A stretch of DNA of 64,000 nt, taken from contig CAZMOM010000002.1 in NCBI GenBank assembly GCA_964568075.1, forward strand, positions 1-64,000. The letters are read 5' to 3'. The stretch comes from MnTg04 sp964568075. Its GTDB lineage: Bacteria > Pseudomonadota > Gammaproteobacteria > Steroidobacterales > MnTg04. The notes under the pieces are model-generated. The model ran no database searches and was not told where the DNA came from. It saw nothing but the letters and a program-made list of their open reading frames with translations. Numbering within the stretch: position 1 is the first letter of the stretch; each line of letters starts with the position of its first letter. Below are positions 1 to 8,995 of the stretch, in pieces. The position numbers and the translations under genes are program-made.

Positions 1-53
1 TACCGTACACTTGCTTTCCAAGCAAGCTCCTTAAGCCACTCGGACACCTCTCC
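1..53 (-). tRNA. tRNA-Ser (GGA), partial, runs off the left edge
   Basis: Read on the minus strand from position 53, the sequence begins GGAGAGGTGTCCGAGTGG, the class II tRNA-Ser acceptor and D-arm signature. It continues into an anticodon stem-loop CTTGCTTGGAAAGCAAG whose loop carries GGA, so it decodes UCC/UCU. The sequence stops in the variable arm at the window edge; the T arm and 3' end are missing. Confidence 0.9.
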
Positions 54-140
54 GTAATTTTTTTGTCTTGCTGCTGTCAAGCGCTGCGCGGGCTAACGCA
101 GGCCTCCTTCCAATTCAAACGGTCAGATCGAGCCACGAAC

Positions 141-530
141 TTAATCTTCTTCCGGGACATCCTCATCCGCAGCATTCTCTTCCTGGGCATCGTCTCCCGC
201 AGCAGCCTGTTTCGGATCATCTTCCGGTGGCGGCTGAGGGATTTTTAACGGGCCTTCGCCAGGAATCACCGAGCGCGTTTTGCTGCCATAAAAAAAGCTG
301 GGCGGTGACTCCAGGCATTTGCCGTCCGGGAATCTGCCGTCTCCGACCGGACCTTCGGGGAGTACCGATACGCTGCTATCGACGGGCGCATCCATACCAT
401 CGGGCACTCGCAACGGCTCACCCAGTTTCGCGACGTTATACGGTTGTGGCGTGTCGCAAGTGACCCCACCGGCACACGCCGACACCCCGGCCGTCATCGC
501 CAACAGAAAAACAACTCGCAAAAATCTCAT
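141..530 (-). CDS. Short BamC/NlpB-like lipoprotein downstream of dapA
   Basis: A 129-residue exported lipoprotein. Residues 1-19 form a signal peptide ending in the lipobox VSAC, so Cys19 would be lipidated. The stretch LGEPLRVPDGMDAP resembles the short motif near the N-terminus of BamC (NlpB), the BAM-complex lipoprotein encoded next to dapA in enterobacteria. The tail from about residue 100 is acidic and low in complexity. It overlaps the dapA stop as ATGA, so the two are co-transcribed. At 129 residues it is far shorter than E. coli BamC (about 340) and lacks room for the two helix-grip domains. The position supports a BAM-related or envelope role; the sequence alone does not prove it. 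Confidence 0.7.
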   Translation of the reverse strand: MRFLRVVFLLAMTAGVSACAGGVTCDTPQPYNVAKLGEPLRVPDGMDAPVDSSVSVLPEGPVGDGRFPDGKCLESPPSFFYGSKTRSVIPGEGPLKIPQPPPEDDPKQAAAGDDAQEENAADEDVPEED

Positions 531-1414
531 TCATTCACTCCATGAATACCCGCGTGTTCCATCGCCAATGCGACGATTTCATGATTCGCCGGCGCCAGTG
601 GCGTCAGCGGCAGGCGCAGCCCTTCCGGGGTCAGTCCCATTCGATGCAGCGCCCATTTTGCCGGAATCGGGTTCGCCTCAACAAATAAATCGCGGTTCAA
701 CAAGCTGAGCTGTTCATCAATCTCCCTGGCCTCGTCCATATTTCCTGAGCGCGCATGTTTGCACATCTGGCTGACCAGCTCAGGTGCTAGGTTGGCCGTT
801 ACCGAGACAACGCCCTCTGCACCTGCCTCGATGCAATCCAGGGAACTCTGATCGTCGCCGCTGAGGATGATAAACCCGGCTCCGCAAAGCTCGCGTATCT
901 GCCGTGCCCTTTGTTCGCCGGCTGTCGCTTCTTTGATCCCCACGATGCCGTCGAGTTCGGCCAACCGCGCCACCGTCTCCGGCAGCAGGTCGCAGCAGGT
1001 TCTGCCCGGCACATTGTAAAGCAGCAACGGTACGGGGCAGTCCTTCTCGATCGCCCGATAATGCTGATACAGACCCTCCTGGCCCGGCTTATTGTAATAA
1101 GGGGTTACGACGAGACAGGCATTCGCACCCGCATTCGCCATCTGCAGGCTCCGGTCGACCGCTGTGGCCGTACAATTGGTGCCGGATCCGGCGATAACCG
1201 GGATGCGTCCCTTGATTCTCTCGACCGCCCTTTTCACCAGAAAAATGGTCTCGTCCGCGCTCAGCGTGGCCGACTCGCCCGTCGTGCCGCCGACGACCAC
1301 CCCATCCGTCCCTGAGTCGAGATGCCAGTCCACCAAGCGGTCGAATGCCTTCAGCGCTATACCGCCATCGGGTTCCATCGGGGTTATCAGCGCCACGAGG
1401 CTGCCAGTAAACAT
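527..1414 (-). CDS. dapA: 4-hydroxy-tetrahydrodipicolinate synthase
   Basis: Condenses pyruvate with aspartate semialdehyde, the first committed step to lysine and diaminopimelate for peptidoglycan. The 295-residue length matches the family. A TIM-barrel lyase pattern is clear: GGTTGES at residues 42-48 (substrate-binding Thr pair), LLYNVPGRT with the catalytic Tyr near 133, and the Schiff-base Lys in GIVGIKEATAG near 161. The ATG at 1414 is preceded by GGAG. It is the first gene of a dapA-lipoprotein pair, as in many gammaproteobacteria, and diverges from gcvR. A GC-rich hairpin lies in its leader. Confidence 0.97.
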   Translation of the reverse strand: MFTGSLVALITPMEPDGGIALKAFDRLVDWHLDSGTDGVVVGGTTGESATLSADETIFLVKRAVERIKGRIPVIAGSGTNCTATAVDRSLQMANAGANACLVVTPYYNKPGQEGLYQHYRAIEKDCPVPLLLYNVPGRTCCDLLPETVARLAELDGIVGIKEATAGEQRARQIRELCGAGFIILSGDDQSSLDCIEAGAEGVVSVTANLAPELVSQMCKHARSGNMDEAREIDEQLSLLNRDLFVEANPIPAKWALHRMGLTPEGLRLPLTPLAPANHEIVALAMEHAGIHGVNE

Positions 1415-1430
1415 CAGGTTTCTCCGTCTT

Positions 1431-1460
1431 GCCCGGGGACCGGTTCATGAGTCCCCGGGG
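1431..1460 (-). promoter_or_regulatory. GC-rich leader hairpin upstream of dapA
   Basis: Arms 1431-1440 and 1451-1460 are complementary over ten bases (GCCCGGGGAC with GTCCCCGGGG, one wobble) around a ten-base loop, 17 bases before the dapA ATG and just upstream of its GGAG ribosome-binding site. No T-run follows, so it is not a classic terminator. It could affect translation initiation or mRNA stability. I do not recognise a lysine riboswitch here. Confidence 0.4.
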
Positions 1461-1519
1461 CTGGCGATGGTAACGGCGATGCTTGCCCGCAGGCAAGGCC
1501 GAATTGCGTTTTAACCGGC

Positions 1520-1547
1520 TTGCCAAGTTCGGTAAACGAGGTACACT
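1520..1547 (+). promoter_or_regulatory. Candidate sigma-70 promoter for gcvR-bcp
   Basis: TTGCCA at 1520-1525 and TACACT at 1542-1547 with a 16-base spacer, about 60 bases upstream of the gcvR start in the dapA/gcvR divergent region. It matches consensus only moderately. Confidence 0.4.
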
Positions 1548-1608
1548 GCTGTCTGGTCTTGTCTGACTGGCGTCGAAAGGCAAAACGCCCGCATCTCAAA
1601 CCCACCAG

Positions 1609-2139
1609 ATGAAGCAAAATATTGTTATCTCCTTACTCGGCGAACACCGCGCCGACGTTATTTCCGACATCACACAAATCATCCTGGAATGTGGCGGAAA
1701 CATTATCGAAAGCCGAATGAGCGTCGTGGCCGACGAGTTTACGCTGATGGCCATGGTATCCGGTGGCTGGCATACGTCCACCAGAATGGAAAACCGGCTG
1801 CAGCAGTACGCCGATAACTCCGATCTTATGATCAGGCTGAGCACAACGCCAAGCGCAGCCACCGAATCAGACCGCGTACCCTACGCCATCGATGCTGTGT
1901 GCCTGGACCAGCAAGGCATCGTGCACCAGTTGTCCGAATTTTTTATCGAGCGAGACATCGAAATCGCCGAACTCAATACCCGCAACTACGCGGCTGCCCA
2001 TACGGGTGCGCCGATGTTTGCCGTACAGATGGCCGTCAAAATCCCAGCCCAGGCACATATTTCGAGCTTGCGCGATGAGTTCCTCGAATTTTGTGACCGC
2101 ATTAACCTGGACGCCATCATGGAACCGATCAAGAGTTGA
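1609..2139 (+). CDS. gcvR: Tandem ACT-domain protein, GcvR family
   Basis: A 176-residue protein made of two ACT domains (about 5-80 and 88-168), starting MKQNIVISLLGEHRADVIS, the typical GcvR/ACT opening. In E. coli GcvR binds glycine and antagonises GcvA, repressing the glycine cleavage operon; it has no DNA-binding domain of its own. Its position between dapA (divergent) and bcp (25 bases downstream, same strand) is the conserved gammaproteobacterial order. The kbl/tdh and sdaA genes elsewhere in the window give a context of glycine, serine and threonine metabolism, but whether this copy regulates gcv is family inference. Confidence 0.85.
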   Translation: MKQNIVISLLGEHRADVISDITQIILECGGNIIESRMSVVADEFTLMAMVSGGWHTSTRMENRLQQYADNSDLMIRLSTTPSAATESDRVPYAIDAVCLDQQGIVHQLSEFFIERDIEIAELNTRNYAAAHTGAPMFAVQMAVKIPAQAHISSLRDEFLEFCDRINLDAIMEPIKS

Positions 2140-2163
2140 AACCGAATTACACGGGAGATAAAT

Positions 2164-2631
2164 TTGTCCACAGTCAGTGCAGGAAAAAAAGTAGCCGATT
2201 TCTCTGCCGCCGCTACCGGCGAAAAAACGGTGAGCCTGAAAGACTGCCGCGGAAAGAACGTGGTTATTTATTTTTACCCCAAGGACAGCACGCCAGGCTG
2301 CACGCTCGAGGGGCAGGATTTTCGTGACAACCAGGCGAAATTCGAGCGCCTTAATACGGTCATATTCGGCGTCTCCCGCGACAGCCTCGCATCGCATGAA
2401 AAATTCCGCGAAAAACAAGGCTTCAAATTCGATTTGTTGTCGGATTCCGATGAGAAACTCTGCAAGCTGTTCGATGTGATCAGGGAAAAGAACATGTACG
2501 GCCGCAAGGTGATTGGAATCGAGCGCAGTACTTTCCTGATCGACGACCAGGGCGTATTGCGCCAGGAGTGGCGCAAGGTTCGCGTCAAGGATCATGTCGC
2601 AGAGGTTCTCGACGCGGTTCGGAACCTGTAA
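2164..2631 (+). CDS. bcp: Thiol peroxidase Bcp (atypical peroxiredoxin)
   Basis: Cytoplasmic peroxiredoxin that reduces hydrogen and organic peroxides with thioredoxin. At 155 residues it is the usual Bcp length. The catalytic motif FYPKDSTPGCTLEGQDF has the peroxidatic Cys at residue 46. The resolving Cys found five residues later in E. coli Bcp (TPGCTVQACG) is replaced by Gln, so this enzyme must resolve through another Cys (Cys28, or the one in KLCKLF near residue 100) or through an external thiol. The start is TTG with GGGAG a few bases upstream. It follows gcvR and precedes the PIN-PhoH gene. Confidence 0.93.
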   Translation: MSTVSAGKKVADFSAAATGEKTVSLKDCRGKNVVIYFYPKDSTPGCTLEGQDFRDNQAKFERLNTVIFGVSRDSLASHEKFREKQGFKFDLLSDSDEKLCKLFDVIREKNMYGRKVIGIERSTFLIDDQGVLRQEWRKVRVKDHVAEVLDAVRNL

Positions 2632-2664
2632 TCGACACCCCGTTCATTTTTTCAGGAGATTTTA

Positions 2665-4080
2665 GTGACACCGACGGATCCGGTAACCCGCCGAATTTTT
2701 GTACTCGACACCAACGTACTGATGCACGACCCGGCGGCTATTTTCCGCTTTGACGAGCACGATATACATATCCCCATGGTGGTCCTGGAAGAGCTGGACG
2801 CGTGGAAAAAGGGACTTTCCGAGGAAGCGCGAAACGTACGCCAGATCAGCCGGTTTTTCAATGAGCTGATCGAAAACGCCAGCAAGGACGAAATCGACCA
2901 CGGTATCCCGTTGCCCGCGGGTACCGGCAAGAATGGCGAACCGAAGAAACGGACCGGGCACCTGTTTTTCCAGACCCGCCCGGTCGGCCAGGTGCTGCCG
3001 GACGACCTGCCAGGCACGGTCGCCGACAACAATATTCTCGCCAACACCCTGGCGTTACAAATCGAACACACAGACGCGCAGGTCACGCTGGTGTCCAAAG
3101 ACATCAATCTCCGCATCAAGGCGGCGATCCTCGGCGTGCATGCCGAAGACTATTTCAATGACAAGGCGCTGAGTGATGAGGACGTCCTGTTTACCGGCGT
3201 GGAGCCGTTGGCTGATGATTTCTGGAACCAGCACGGCAAGAAAATGGACTCGTGGCAGGAAGAAGGCCGTACGTACTACCGGGTTTCGGGCCCGAACGTG
3301 GAGAGCTGGTATCCGAATCAGTTCGTTTACGCCGAGGATGACAGCGGATTCGACGCCACCGTGTGCCGCCTCGATGATGGCGCCGCGATAATCGAAACGG
3401 TGACCGACTATCGAAACGAGCACAAAAGCGTTTGGGGAATAACGGCCCGCAACCGGGAGCAGAATTACGCGCTCAACCTGTTGCTAAACCCCGAAGTCGA
3501 TTTCATTACGCTACTGGGTGCGGCGGGGACCGGCAAAACACTGCTGACGCTCGCGGCGGGCCTGGTGCAAACACTGGACCAAAACCTGTTCCGGGAAATT
3601 ATCATGACCCGCGTCACCGTTCCGCTCGGCGAGGACATCGGCTTCTTGCCGGGCACTGAAGAAGAAAAGATGGAACCGTGGATGGGCGCGCTGATGGACA
3701 ATCTCGAGGTATTGACCGGCAGCGAGGAAGGTGGTGAGTGGGGGCGCGCCGCGACCCATGATCTGATCCGCAACCGGATAAAAATTCGCTCGCTGAATTA
3801 TATGCGGGGCCGAACATTCCTGAGCCGGTTCATTATTATCGACGAGGCGCAGAACCTGACCTCGAAACAAATGAAAGCGCTGGTTACCCGCGCTGGCCCG
3901 GGCACCAAGCTGGTCTGTCTTGGCAATCTCAGCCAGATCGACACCCCCTACCTGACCGAAACCACTTCCGGCCTGACCTATGTCGTCACGCGATTCCGTG
4001 ATTGGAGTCACTCGGGGCACGTTACGCTGATGCGTGGCGAGCGCTCACGGCTGGCAGATCATGCATCCGATACTCTGTAG
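2665..4080 (+). CDS. PIN-PhoH family protein (PhoH2-type RNase/helicase)
   Basis: A 471-residue two-domain protein. The N-terminal PIN domain (about 1-150) begins RRIFVLDTNVLMHDP, with the acidic residues of a metal-dependent RNase. The C-terminal PhoH ATPase (about 270-465) has Walker A LLGAAGTGKTLLTL near 290 and Walker B RFIIIDEAQNLTSKQMK. Proteins of this layout (YlaK, PhoH2) are ATP-dependent RNA-unwinding ribonucleases. The GTG start at 2665 is set by AGGAG at 2654-2658. It lies 33 bases after bcp and is probably co-transcribed. Confidence 0.93.
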   Translation: MTPTDPVTRRIFVLDTNVLMHDPAAIFRFDEHDIHIPMVVLEELDAWKKGLSEEARNVRQISRFFNELIENASKDEIDHGIPLPAGTGKNGEPKKRTGHLFFQTRPVGQVLPDDLPGTVADNNILANTLALQIEHTDAQVTLVSKDINLRIKAAILGVHAEDYFNDKALSDEDVLFTGVEPLADDFWNQHGKKMDSWQEEGRTYYRVSGPNVESWYPNQFVYAEDDSGFDATVCRLDDGAAIIETVTDYRNEHKSVWGITARNREQNYALNLLLNPEVDFITLLGAAGTGKTLLTLAAGLVQTLDQNLFREIIMTRVTVPLGEDIGFLPGTEEEKMEPWMGALMDNLEVLTGSEEGGEWGRAATHDLIRNRIKIRSLNYMRGRTFLSRFIIIDEAQNLTSKQMKALVTRAGPGTKLVCLGNLSQIDTPYLTETTSGLTYVVTRFRDWSHSGHVTLMRGERSRLADHASDTL

Positions 4081-4190
4081 CAGGGTAAATCAACAAGTAA
4101 GCATAAGTTATTGTTTTTCTTAATTTTTTCTCCGCACGCTATGGCCATGGTTGGGAACCAACCGGCTTGGTAACTGTCTAGACATCTGGC

Positions 4191-5756
4191 ATGCTTACTG
4201 ACTCTTTGTACCGGCACCAGGATACTGTTTTGCGCGTATTAATTTTTTGTTTTTTGCTGGCTCTGCCACTGTTGGCACAGGCGGTCACGGAGCCTGCCGA
4301 TCTGCCCGATATCGGCAGCCCGGCGGACTCGGTATTTTCCTCGCTCGAAGAAGAGCAGATCGGTCGCATGGTTCTTCAGCAACTCAGGGAAAGTGGTCAG
4401 TTGCTTAGCGATCCCGAAGTCGAGGAATACATTCAGAATCTGGGGCAAAGCCTGGTGGCCAATGCCAATGCCGGTGACGAGGACTTCGAGTTTTTTGTCG
4501 TCAACGACACGAAGATCAATGCGTTTGCATTGCCCGGTGGCTATATCGGCGTCAATTTAGGGTTGATTCTCGCTACCGATAACGAAAGTGAAATCGCCGG
4601 TGTCCTGGCACATGAAATTGCCCATGTGACGCAGAATCATATCGAGCGAAGAATTTTCGACCAACGCGGAGTCAGCCTGGCGGCGACCGCCGCGATAATT
4701 GCTGCGGTTATTATTGGCTCGAGTTCCAATGCCAGCGCGCAAACCATGCAAGGAGGCATCATGGCCGTACAGGGACTGGCGATCCAGAATCAGATCAACT
4801 ACACGCGGGCCAACGAATATGAGGCCGACAGGATCGGTATCGGCACTCTTGCGCGCAGCGGATTCGACCCTTACGGAATGCCCTCCTTCTTTGCCAAGCT
4901 GGGAAGCACAAACTCCAGGGCGCCAGATTCGGTTCCGGAATTTCTGCAAACTCACCCAAGTAGTTCGGCTCGGGTTGCAGAGTCTTCTAACCGCGCAATG
5001 AAATATCCCGTGGTAGACCACGTGAACGGCGTGAGCTATCGACTGGTCCAGGAAAGATTGCGGGTACGCTCATTCAAGTCGGCAAATGAGGCGGTCAATT
5101 ATTATCGCAATACCGCCTATCTCCAGGCGGTGCCTCCCGATCCCGCCTGGGTTTACGGTTCCGCACTTGCGCTGATGCGGGCGGGTAAATCGAGCCAGGC
5201 GGCCGACATGTTTCGTGAACTGTTGCGCGATAACGAAAACATTATCGATCTGCACTCTGCACTGGGCCAGGCATTGATGGCGGATGGCCGCACCGATGAC
5301 TCGCTGGCGGTGTTCCAACGCGCTGCAGCGCTGTTCCCAAGAAATGTTCCGCTGACGGTTCGTTACAGCCAGGCGCTGATCCTGGCCGAGCAACCGGACC
5401 AGGCTCATGAAATCTTGCTCGATCTGCTGAACAACATTAGCCCGACCCCGGATCAGGCGAGGCTGATTGCGATGGCAGCCAGCGAGGCCGGCGAACTGGC
5501 CGAAGCCCACTACTACATGTCGGAGTACTTTATTCTGAATGGCCTGCTGCCCCAGGCGATACAGCAACTCGATCTGGCGCTGAAACTGCCGGGTCTGAGC
5601 GCTATACAACACGCGAGATTCATTGCCCGACGAGACGAGCTGGCCGAGTATCTACCCAAAGAGGAAAAGAAAAGATCGATAGTCAAGCGGGATCGTGGAA
5701 GACACCTCGGTCTGCGCCAGTCAGCTTCGAATCCACGCCCTTCACTGAGTGATTGA
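4191..5756 (+). CDS. bepA: M48 periplasmic metalloprotease/chaperone BepA
   Basis: 521 residues. A signal peptide (about 1-31, ending LLAQA) exports it to the periplasm. The zincin motif HEIAHVTQNH lies at 141-150, with the third zinc ligand in ANEYEADRIG near residue 210. The C-terminal third (about 300-480) is TPR-like. E. coli BepA (YfgC) promotes assembly of LptD and degrades stalled outer-membrane proteins, and length and domain order match it. It is the last gene before a convergent junction with the aldolase. The 110 bases upstream hold a GGTTGG/CCAACC dyad at about 4149-4164 with no T-run. Confidence 0.93.
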   Translation: MLTDSLYRHQDTVLRVLIFCFLLALPLLAQAVTEPADLPDIGSPADSVFSSLEEEQIGRMVLQQLRESGQLLSDPEVEEYIQNLGQSLVANANAGDEDFEFFVVNDTKINAFALPGGYIGVNLGLILATDNESEIAGVLAHEIAHVTQNHIERRIFDQRGVSLAATAAIIAAVIIGSSSNASAQTMQGGIMAVQGLAIQNQINYTRANEYEADRIGIGTLARSGFDPYGMPSFFAKLGSTNSRAPDSVPEFLQTHPSSSARVAESSNRAMKYPVVDHVNGVSYRLVQERLRVRSFKSANEAVNYYRNTAYLQAVPPDPAWVYGSALALMRAGKSSQAADMFRELLRDNENIIDLHSALGQALMADGRTDDSLAVFQRAAALFPRNVPLTVRYSQALILAEQPDQAHEILLDLLNNISPTPDQARLIAMAASEAGELAEAHYYMSEYFILNGLLPQAIQQLDLALKLPGLSAIQHARFIARRDELAEYLPKEEKKRSIVKRDRGRHLGLRQSASNPRPSLSD

Positions 5757-5851
5757 GGCGATCGCCTGATACGAGCGAATGAGATGAATGCCAACGACGA
5801 TCGATATCGATGTGTGCGCCAACCGGCGGCACCGTCATTACCTGACTCAGC

Positions 5852-6871
5852 TCAGGCGGCGGTTTCCATTTCAGTATTGTAATCGCCGCTACTGGCCATT
5901 CCATTGAGCCGCGCCCGTTTTAGCAAAGCCTGTTGCCCGTCGCCAAGTTGCGCTTCCTGGCCATGCCAGGCAGCCAACGCCGGCGCCTGCAACGCACGAC
6001 CATAGGAAAAACTCAGCCTCCATGGATGCGGCCCCATCGTATTCATGATGCCCAGGTGCTCGGTGGCCTCCTCGGCGCTCTGGCCACCGGAAAGAAACGC
6101 GATTCCAGGTACCGATGCAGGCACGTGGGCGGTCAGACAGCGCACCGTCGCCTCGGCGACTTCCTGCGGACCGGCGCGATTGGAACACTCGGTACCGGAA
6201 ATCACCATGTTGGGTTTCAGTACGATGCCTTCGAGTTTGACCCGCTGTTTTGCCAATTGAGCAAATACCTCGTCCAGCGCCCGGCCTGTTGCATCTTCAC
6301 AAACTTCCAGTGTGTGGCTACCGTCCATCAAAACCTCTGGCTCGACAATCGGTACGATGCTCGCTTCCTGGCAAAGCGCTGCATAACGAGCGAGCGCATG
6401 GGCATTGGCGTACAGACAAAAATCGGTGGGAATGCCATCGCCAATCGTAATGACCGCGCGCCACTTGGCGAATCTCGCGCCGAGGTCGTAGTACTCCGAC
6501 AGGCGATCGCGCAGGCCGTCCAGACCCTCGGTTACCGTCTCGCCGGGGAAGCCGGCCAGTGACTTCGCTCCGGTATCGACCTTGATACCGGGGATCACGC
6601 CCATACCGGACAACATGGTCGGGAACGGCACGCCAGCGACGGATTTCTGCCGCAACGTTTCATCAAACATGATGACGCCGCTGATGTAATCGCCGAGGCC
6701 GGGTGTGGCAAACAGCATCTCACGATAGGTGCGGCGGATTTCTTCCGTAGATTCGGTGTCTATCAGGGCGAATCGTTTCTTGATGGTCGGTGTGCTTTCA
6801 TCGGCAGCCAGTATCCCTTTTCCGGGGGCGACCATCGCCAGGGCAACGGATTCCAGATCGCTTGAACTCAT
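5852..6871 (-). CDS. Class I fructose-bisphosphate aldolase
   Basis: Schiff-base aldolase interconverting fructose 1,6-bisphosphate with glyceraldehyde 3-phosphate and dihydroxyacetone phosphate. The 339-residue sequence is of the eukaryote-like class I type: GKGILAADESTPTIKKRF at the N-terminus, FAKWRAVITIGDGIPT with the active-site Lys near 145, the Schiff-base Lys in EGIVLKPNMVISG near 220, and the C-terminal GGQSAEEATEHL phosphate-binding loop. It stands alone, convergent with bepA and divergent from the SUF operon. Upstream of the ATG, GGAG provides the ribosome-binding site. Confidence 0.95.
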   Translation of the reverse strand: MSSSDLESVALAMVAPGKGILAADESTPTIKKRFALIDTESTEEIRRTYREMLFATPGLGDYISGVIMFDETLRQKSVAGVPFPTMLSGMGVIPGIKVDTGAKSLAGFPGETVTEGLDGLRDRLSEYYDLGARFAKWRAVITIGDGIPTDFCLYANAHALARYAALCQEASIVPIVEPEVLMDGSHTLEVCEDATGRALDEVFAQLAKQRVKLEGIVLKPNMVISGTECSNRAGPQEVAEATVRCLTAHVPASVPGIAFLSGGQSAEEATEHLGIMNTMGPHPWRLSFSYGRALQAPALAAWHGQEAQLGDGQQALLKRARLNGMASSGDYNTEMETAA

Positions 6872-7026
6872 TTTCGTGTTTCTCCGGATTGATTATGTCA
6901 CCGCGCCCGCATGGCACCCAGGCCCGGTCGTCTGAGTGCCAAAAGGATATCAAATGCGCCGGCCCCTGTACCAGTAAAGTGGGTCAGCATCCCCTTAAAA
7001 CGCCTGTCGGGCTTCCCCTGACAGGT

Positions 7027-7045
7027 AAATAGTACTAAAATAGTC
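7027..7045 (+). promoter_or_regulatory. Candidate operator region of the SUF operon
   Basis: Two direct repeats AAATAGTA (7027-7034) and AAATAGTC (7038-7045), 11 bases apart, sit 27-45 bases upstream of the Rrf2-family regulator gene. CTGACA (7019-7024), resembling a -35 box, precedes them. One helical turn between repeats on the same face suggests a regulator site, probably for the adjacent Fe-S sensor. This is inference from position and repetition. Confidence 0.35.
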
Positions 7046-7071
7046 CTGATTAAGTGATCGGAGTACAACCG

Positions 7072-7536
7072 ATGCTGAAAATGACTAAATTGACTGACTA
7101 CGGCACCATGGTTTTGTCGTTCCTTGGCGAGAACCCGACGGACACCCAAAGCGCCGCCGATGTCGCTCGCCACACCCATCTGGCGTTGCCGACCGTGAGC
7201 AAGCTGCTCAAACAAATGACGCGCGCCGGGCTGGTGACTTCTACCCGCGGATCCAAGGGTGGCTACCAGCTGGCACGATCGCCCGATGAGATCAGCGCCG
7301 CCGACGTCATCGACGCGCTGGAAGGACCGGTTGCGATTACTTTATGCAGCGGTTCGGTCGGGCAGTGTGACCTGGAGAGCGTCTGTGGCGTCAGCTCGTC
7401 GTGGCAAAAAATTAATGTCGCGATACGCCACGCTCTTGACGACATCAGCCTGGCGAACCTGAGCACGACCAAGTTCCCGACCCCATCGCTGAACCTGCTC
7501 GGCATCCCGATCACCCACGAAGGCGGCAATCCATGA
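7072..7536 (+). CDS. SUF system Fe-S regulator, Rrf2 family
   Basis: A 154-residue winged-helix regulator starting at the ATG at 7072, chosen because GGAG sits 8 bases upstream; an in-frame GTG at 7054 would add six residues with no ribosome-binding site. The helix-turn-helix covers about 25-65 (TVSKLLKQMTRAGLV). Three cysteines at 92, 99 and 105 (CSGSVGQCDLESVC) match the cluster-ligand pattern of IscR-type sensors, which report Fe-S status. It overlaps sufB as ATGA, so it is the first gene of the operon and is likely autoregulated. It belongs to the regulators usually annotated SUF system Fe-S cluster assembly regulator. Confidence 0.93.
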   Translation: MLKMTKLTDYGTMVLSFLGENPTDTQSAADVARHTHLALPTVSKLLKQMTRAGLVTSTRGSKGGYQLARSPDEISAADVIDALEGPVAITLCSGSVGQCDLESVCGVSSSWQKINVAIRHALDDISLANLSTTKFPTPSLNLLGIPITHEGGNP

Positions 7537-8981
7537 GCAAACGGAACCAGGAACTCGATGATTTTGTTGGCGCGAAGTACAAATACGGCTTCGTCACCGA
7601 CATTGAAGCGGACACGATTCCTCCCGGCCTGGACGAAGCGGTAATCCGGCTCATATCGAAGAAAAAGAAAGAGCCTGAATTTATGCTGGACTGGCGTTTG
7701 CAGGCATTTGCGCACTGGCAAACGATGACAACTCCGGAGTGGGCCCAGGTGCACTACGCGCCGATCGATTTCCAGGAGATTTCCTATTTTTCGGCGCCAA
7801 AAACGCCCGGCGACGCTCCACGCAGCCTCGACGAAGTCGATCCGAAACTGCTCGAAACCTACGACAAGCTAGGAATTCCGCTGCACGAAAGAGCGCGCCT
7901 TGCCGGCGTTGCCGTCGATGCGGTTTTTGACAGCGTTTCGGTGGCCACGACATTCAAGGAAACGCTCGCCGAAGCCGGGGTGATTTTTTGTCCTTTCTCT
8001 GAGGCGGTACAGGATCACCCGCAGCTGATCGAGCAGTATCTTGGCAGCGTCGTACCCTATGCCGACAATTTCTATGCCTGCTTGAACTCCGCCGTTTTCA
8101 GCGACGGATCGTTCGTGTTTATCCCCAAGGGCGTTCGCTGCCCGATGGAGTTATCCACCTACTTCAGGATCAACGAGGCGAAGACCGGCCAGTTCGAACG
8201 CACGCTGATCATTGCCGAAGAAGGCAGCCATGTCAGTTATCTCGAAGGTTGTACCGCGCCGATGCGGGATGAGAATCAATTGCACGCGGCGGTCGTCGAG
8301 CTGATAGCGCTGGATGATGCACGAATCAAGTATTCGACGGTTCAAAACTGGTACCCCGGTGACGAGGAAGGCCGGGGCGGGATATACAACTTCGTCACCA
8401 AACGCGGGGAATGTCGTGGTCATCGCTCGCACATTTCCTGGACCCAGGTTGAAACCGGTTCGGCGATCACGTGGAAATACCCGAGCTGCATTTTGCGCGG
8501 CGACGATTCGGTCGGCGAGTTCTACTCGGTCGCAGTCACCAACAATATGCAACAGGCCGATACGGGTACAAAAATGATCCATCTGGGTAAAAACACCAAA
8601 AGCACAATCATCTCCAAGGGTATTTCCGCGGGTCGTGCGAGTACTGCTTACCGCGGCCTGGTCAAGGTCCTGCCCGGCGCGACCGGCGCAAGAAATTTCA
8701 CCCAGTGCGATTCGCTGTTGATGGGCGACCGCTGTGCCGCGCACACCTTCCCCTACATCGAGGTCAAGGAACCCGATGCACAGGTAGAGCATGAAGCGAC
8801 GACATCGCGCATCGGCGAAGACCAGTTGTTTTATTGCCGGCAACGCGGGGTCGAAGAGGAGGATGCGGTCAACATGATCGTCAATGGTTTTTGCAAAGAA
8901 GTCTTCAAGGAATTGCCAATGGAGTTTGCGGTAGAGGCGCAAGCCCTGCTGGCGGTCAGCCTCGAGGGTGCGGTGGGTTAA
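7533..8981 (+). CDS. sufB: Fe-S cluster assembly protein SufB
   Basis: 482 residues, the normal SufB length. It is the scaffold subunit of the SufBC2D complex that builds Fe-S clusters in the cytoplasm. Recognisable blocks include PYADNFYACLNSAVFSDGSF, PMELSTYFRIN and the C-terminal beta-helix segments NFTQCDSLLMG and AAHTFPYIEVKEPDAQVEHE, the last holding the Cys/Glu region used for cluster assembly in E. coli SufB. Start ATG overlaps the regulator stop. It is followed 14 bases later by sufC. Confidence 0.97.
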   Translation: MSKRNQELDDFVGAKYKYGFVTDIEADTIPPGLDEAVIRLISKKKKEPEFMLDWRLQAFAHWQTMTTPEWAQVHYAPIDFQEISYFSAPKTPGDAPRSLDEVDPKLLETYDKLGIPLHERARLAGVAVDAVFDSVSVATTFKETLAEAGVIFCPFSEAVQDHPQLIEQYLGSVVPYADNFYACLNSAVFSDGSFVFIPKGVRCPMELSTYFRINEAKTGQFERTLIIAEEGSHVSYLEGCTAPMRDENQLHAAVVELIALDDARIKYSTVQNWYPGDEEGRGGIYNFVTKRGECRGHRSHISWTQVETGSAITWKYPSCILRGDDSVGEFYSVAVTNNMQQADTGTKMIHLGKNTKSTIISKGISAGRASTAYRGLVKVLPGATGARNFTQCDSLLMGDRCAAHTFPYIEVKEPDAQVEHEATTSRIGEDQLFYCRQRGVEEEDAVNMIVNGFCKEVFKELPMEFAVEAQALLAVSLEGAVG

Positions 8982-8995
8982 TTTGAATTATTTTT

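Noticed and set aside
78..100. TTGACA-like box upstream of tRNA-Ser
   Set aside because: With a normal spacer the -10 would fall on the first bases of the tRNA itself, so it cannot be its promoter.
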